From Rattus norvegicus (taxonomy: Eukaryota > Chordata > Mammalia > Rodentia > Muridae), in NCBI RefSeq assembly GCF_036323735.1, contig NC_086023.1, positions 18,645,001-18,709,000 of the forward strand: a stretch of 64,000 bases of DNA, in the 5' to 3' direction. Every line of letters starts with the position of its first letter. Position 1 is the stretch's first letter. The position numbers were made by a program, and so were the translations under genes. Of the stretch, positions 62,501 to 64,000 are shown piece after piece. The notes under the pieces were generated by a model. That model was not told the DNA's origin and searched no databases. It saw nothing but the letters and a program-made list of their open reading frames with translations.

Positions 62501-63393
62501 GAAGAAAAACTAGGGAAGCATCTGGAACACATGGGCACTGGAAAAAATTTCCTGAACAAAACACCAATGGCTTATGCTCTAAGATCAAGAATCGACAAAT
62601 GGGATCTCATAAAACTGCAAAGCTTCTGTAAGGCAAAGGACACTGTGGTTAGGACAAAACGGCAACCAACCGATTGGGAAAAGATCTTTACCAATCCTAC
62701 AACAGATAGAGGCCTTATATCCAATATATACAAAGAACTCAAGAAGTTAGACCACAGGGAAACAAATAACCCTATTAAAAAATGGGGTTCAGAGCTAAAC
62801 AAAGAATTCACAGCTGAGGAATGCCAAATGGCTGAGAAACACCTAAAGAAATGTTCAACATCTTTAGTCATAAGGGAAATGCAAATCAAAACAACCCTGA
62901 GATTTCACCTCACACCAGTGAGAATGGCTAAGATCAAAAACTCAGGTGACAGCAGATGCTGGGGAGGATGTGGAGAAAGAGGAACACTCCTCCATTGTTG
63001 GTGGGATTGCAGACTGGTAAAACCATTCTGGAAATCAGTCTGGAGGTTCCTCAAAAATTGGACATTGAACTGCCTGAGGATCCAGCTATACCTCTCTTGG
63101 GCATATACCCAAAAGATGCCTCAACATATAAAAGAGACATGTGCTCCACTATGTTCATCGCAGCCTTATTTATAATAGCCAGAAGCTGGAAAGAACCCAG
63201 ATGCCCTTCAACAGAGGAATGGATACAGAAAATGTGGTACATCTACACAATGGAATATTACTCAGCTATCAAAAACAACGAGTTTATGAAATTCGTAGGC
63301 AAATGGTTGGAACTGGAAAATATCATCCTGAGTGAGCTAACCCAATCACAGAAAGACATACATGGTATGCACTCATTGATAAGTGGCTATTAG
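59568..63393 (+). pseudogene. L1 ORF2 (endonuclease-reverse transcriptase), three lesions
   Basis: From the ATG at 59568 the endonuclease is intact: [40 protein letters not shown] at 60915-60917 replaces a leucine codon found in the dimer copy. A one-base deletion near 61400 shifts the frame. The 589-codon block (61406-63175) carries [15 protein letters not shown], the catalytic FADD motif and the Cys/His-rich [20 protein letters not shown] second one-base deletion near 63053 shifts the last about 110 codons, which end ISGY at 63393. Otherwise the length and domain order match rodent L1 ORF2 (about 1275 codons). Confidence 0.92.
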
Positions 63394-64000
63394 CCCAAAT
63401 GCTTGAATTACCCTAGATCCCTAGAACAAACGAAACTCAAGACGGATGATCAAAATGTGAATGCTTCACTCCTTCTTTAAATGAGGAAAAAGAATACCAT
63501 TGGCAGGGAAGGGAGAGGCAAAGATTAAAACAGAGACTGAAGGAACACCCATTCAGAGTCTGCCCCACATGTGGCCCATACATATACAGCCACCCAATTA
63601 GACAAGATGGATGAAGCAAAGAAGTGCAGACTGACAGGAGCCGGATGTAGATCGCTCCTGAGAGACACAGCCAGAATACAGCAAATATAGAGGTGAATGC
63701 CAGCTGCAAACCACTGAACTGAGAATAGGTCCCCTATTGAAGGAATCAGAGAAAGAACTGGAAGAGCTTGAAGGGGCTCGAGACCCCAAAAGTACAACAA
63801 TGCCAAGCAACCAGAGCTTCCAGGGACTAAGCCACTACCTAAAGACTATACATGGACTGACCCTGGACTCTGACCCCATAGGTAGCAATGAATATCCTAG
63901 TAAGAGCACCAGTGCAAGGGGAAGCACTGGGTCCTGCTAAGACTGAACCCCCAGTGAACTAGTCTATGGGGGGAGGGCAGCAATGGGGGTAGGGTTGGGA
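63394..64000 (+). other. L1 3' UTR (partial)
   Basis: Noncoding tail of the L1, ending in the G-rich block (GGGGGGAGGGCAGCAATGGG) typical of rodent L1 3' UTRs. The remaining roughly 100 bp and the poly(A) lie beyond the window. Confidence 0.85.

Larger units (their letters stand above)
57743..64000 (+). mobile_element. Near full-length L1, continues past window end
   Basis: The element has a 5' UTR (57743-58435), ORF1 (58436-59508), ORF2 (59568-63393) and a 3' UTR (63394 to beyond the window). It is close in sequence to the nested L1 at 32.4-38.7 kb. Only a handful of small lesions disable it (see the ORF entries). Its tail and target-site duplication lie outside the window. Confidence 0.92.

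Overview
The window is mammalian nuclear DNA, almost certainly from the laboratory rat or a close relative. It holds ID and B1/B2/B3/B4-type SINEs, several rat-type LINE-1 (L1) copies, long (CT)n/(CA)n microsatellites, and a split receptor gene whose reconstructed length (380 codons) and motifs fit the rodent kappa opioid receptor, Oprk1. There is no prokaryotic, plasmid or phage content.

Layout. Positions 1-6000 hold an old plus-strand L1 that enters from outside the window. It has been hit by at least three later insertions: a 33-nt U2 snRNA fragment, a 575-bp solo LTR and a poly(A)-only insertion. Positions 6000-12400 are intergenic, with degraded repeats and a second decayed L1. Positions 12.9-30.9 kb are Oprk1 on the minus strand. 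From 5' to 3' it has a GC-rich promoter and inferred noncoding exon (about 30.46-30.85 kb), coding exon 1 (30052-29796), coding exon 2 (20452-20100), terminal coding exon 3 (16736-16204) and a probable long 3' UTR. The introns contain an ID element with clean target-site duplications, a MER2-like DNA-transposon fossil and several SINEs.

Positions 32.3-47 kb, upstream of the Oprk1 promoter, are a nest of minus-strand L1s. An old L1 3' end is split by a tandem L1 'dimer' flanked by one 14-bp target-site duplication. The dimer's terminal 3' UTR is split in turn by a nearly full-length L1 with its own 11-bp duplication. At 48.4-49.9 kb a SINE is split by a 5'-truncated L1 that appears to carry a 3'-transduced flank. 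Positions 50-55 kb are mostly unique sequence with a microsatellite and SINEs. Positions 55.4-57.7 kb hold an old L1 and an antisense class II endogenous-retrovirus pol fragment. Positions 57.7-64 kb hold a plus-strand L1 that is nearly full length and carries few disabling lesions; it runs off the window end.

The only host protein-coding gene I can support is Oprk1. I found no unknown multi-gene system. The unusual material is the insertion history: a template-jump-like L1 dimer, a candidate 3' transduction, a U2 fragment with target-site duplication, and a poly(A)-only insertion. All family assignments rest on recognition by eye, without alignment.
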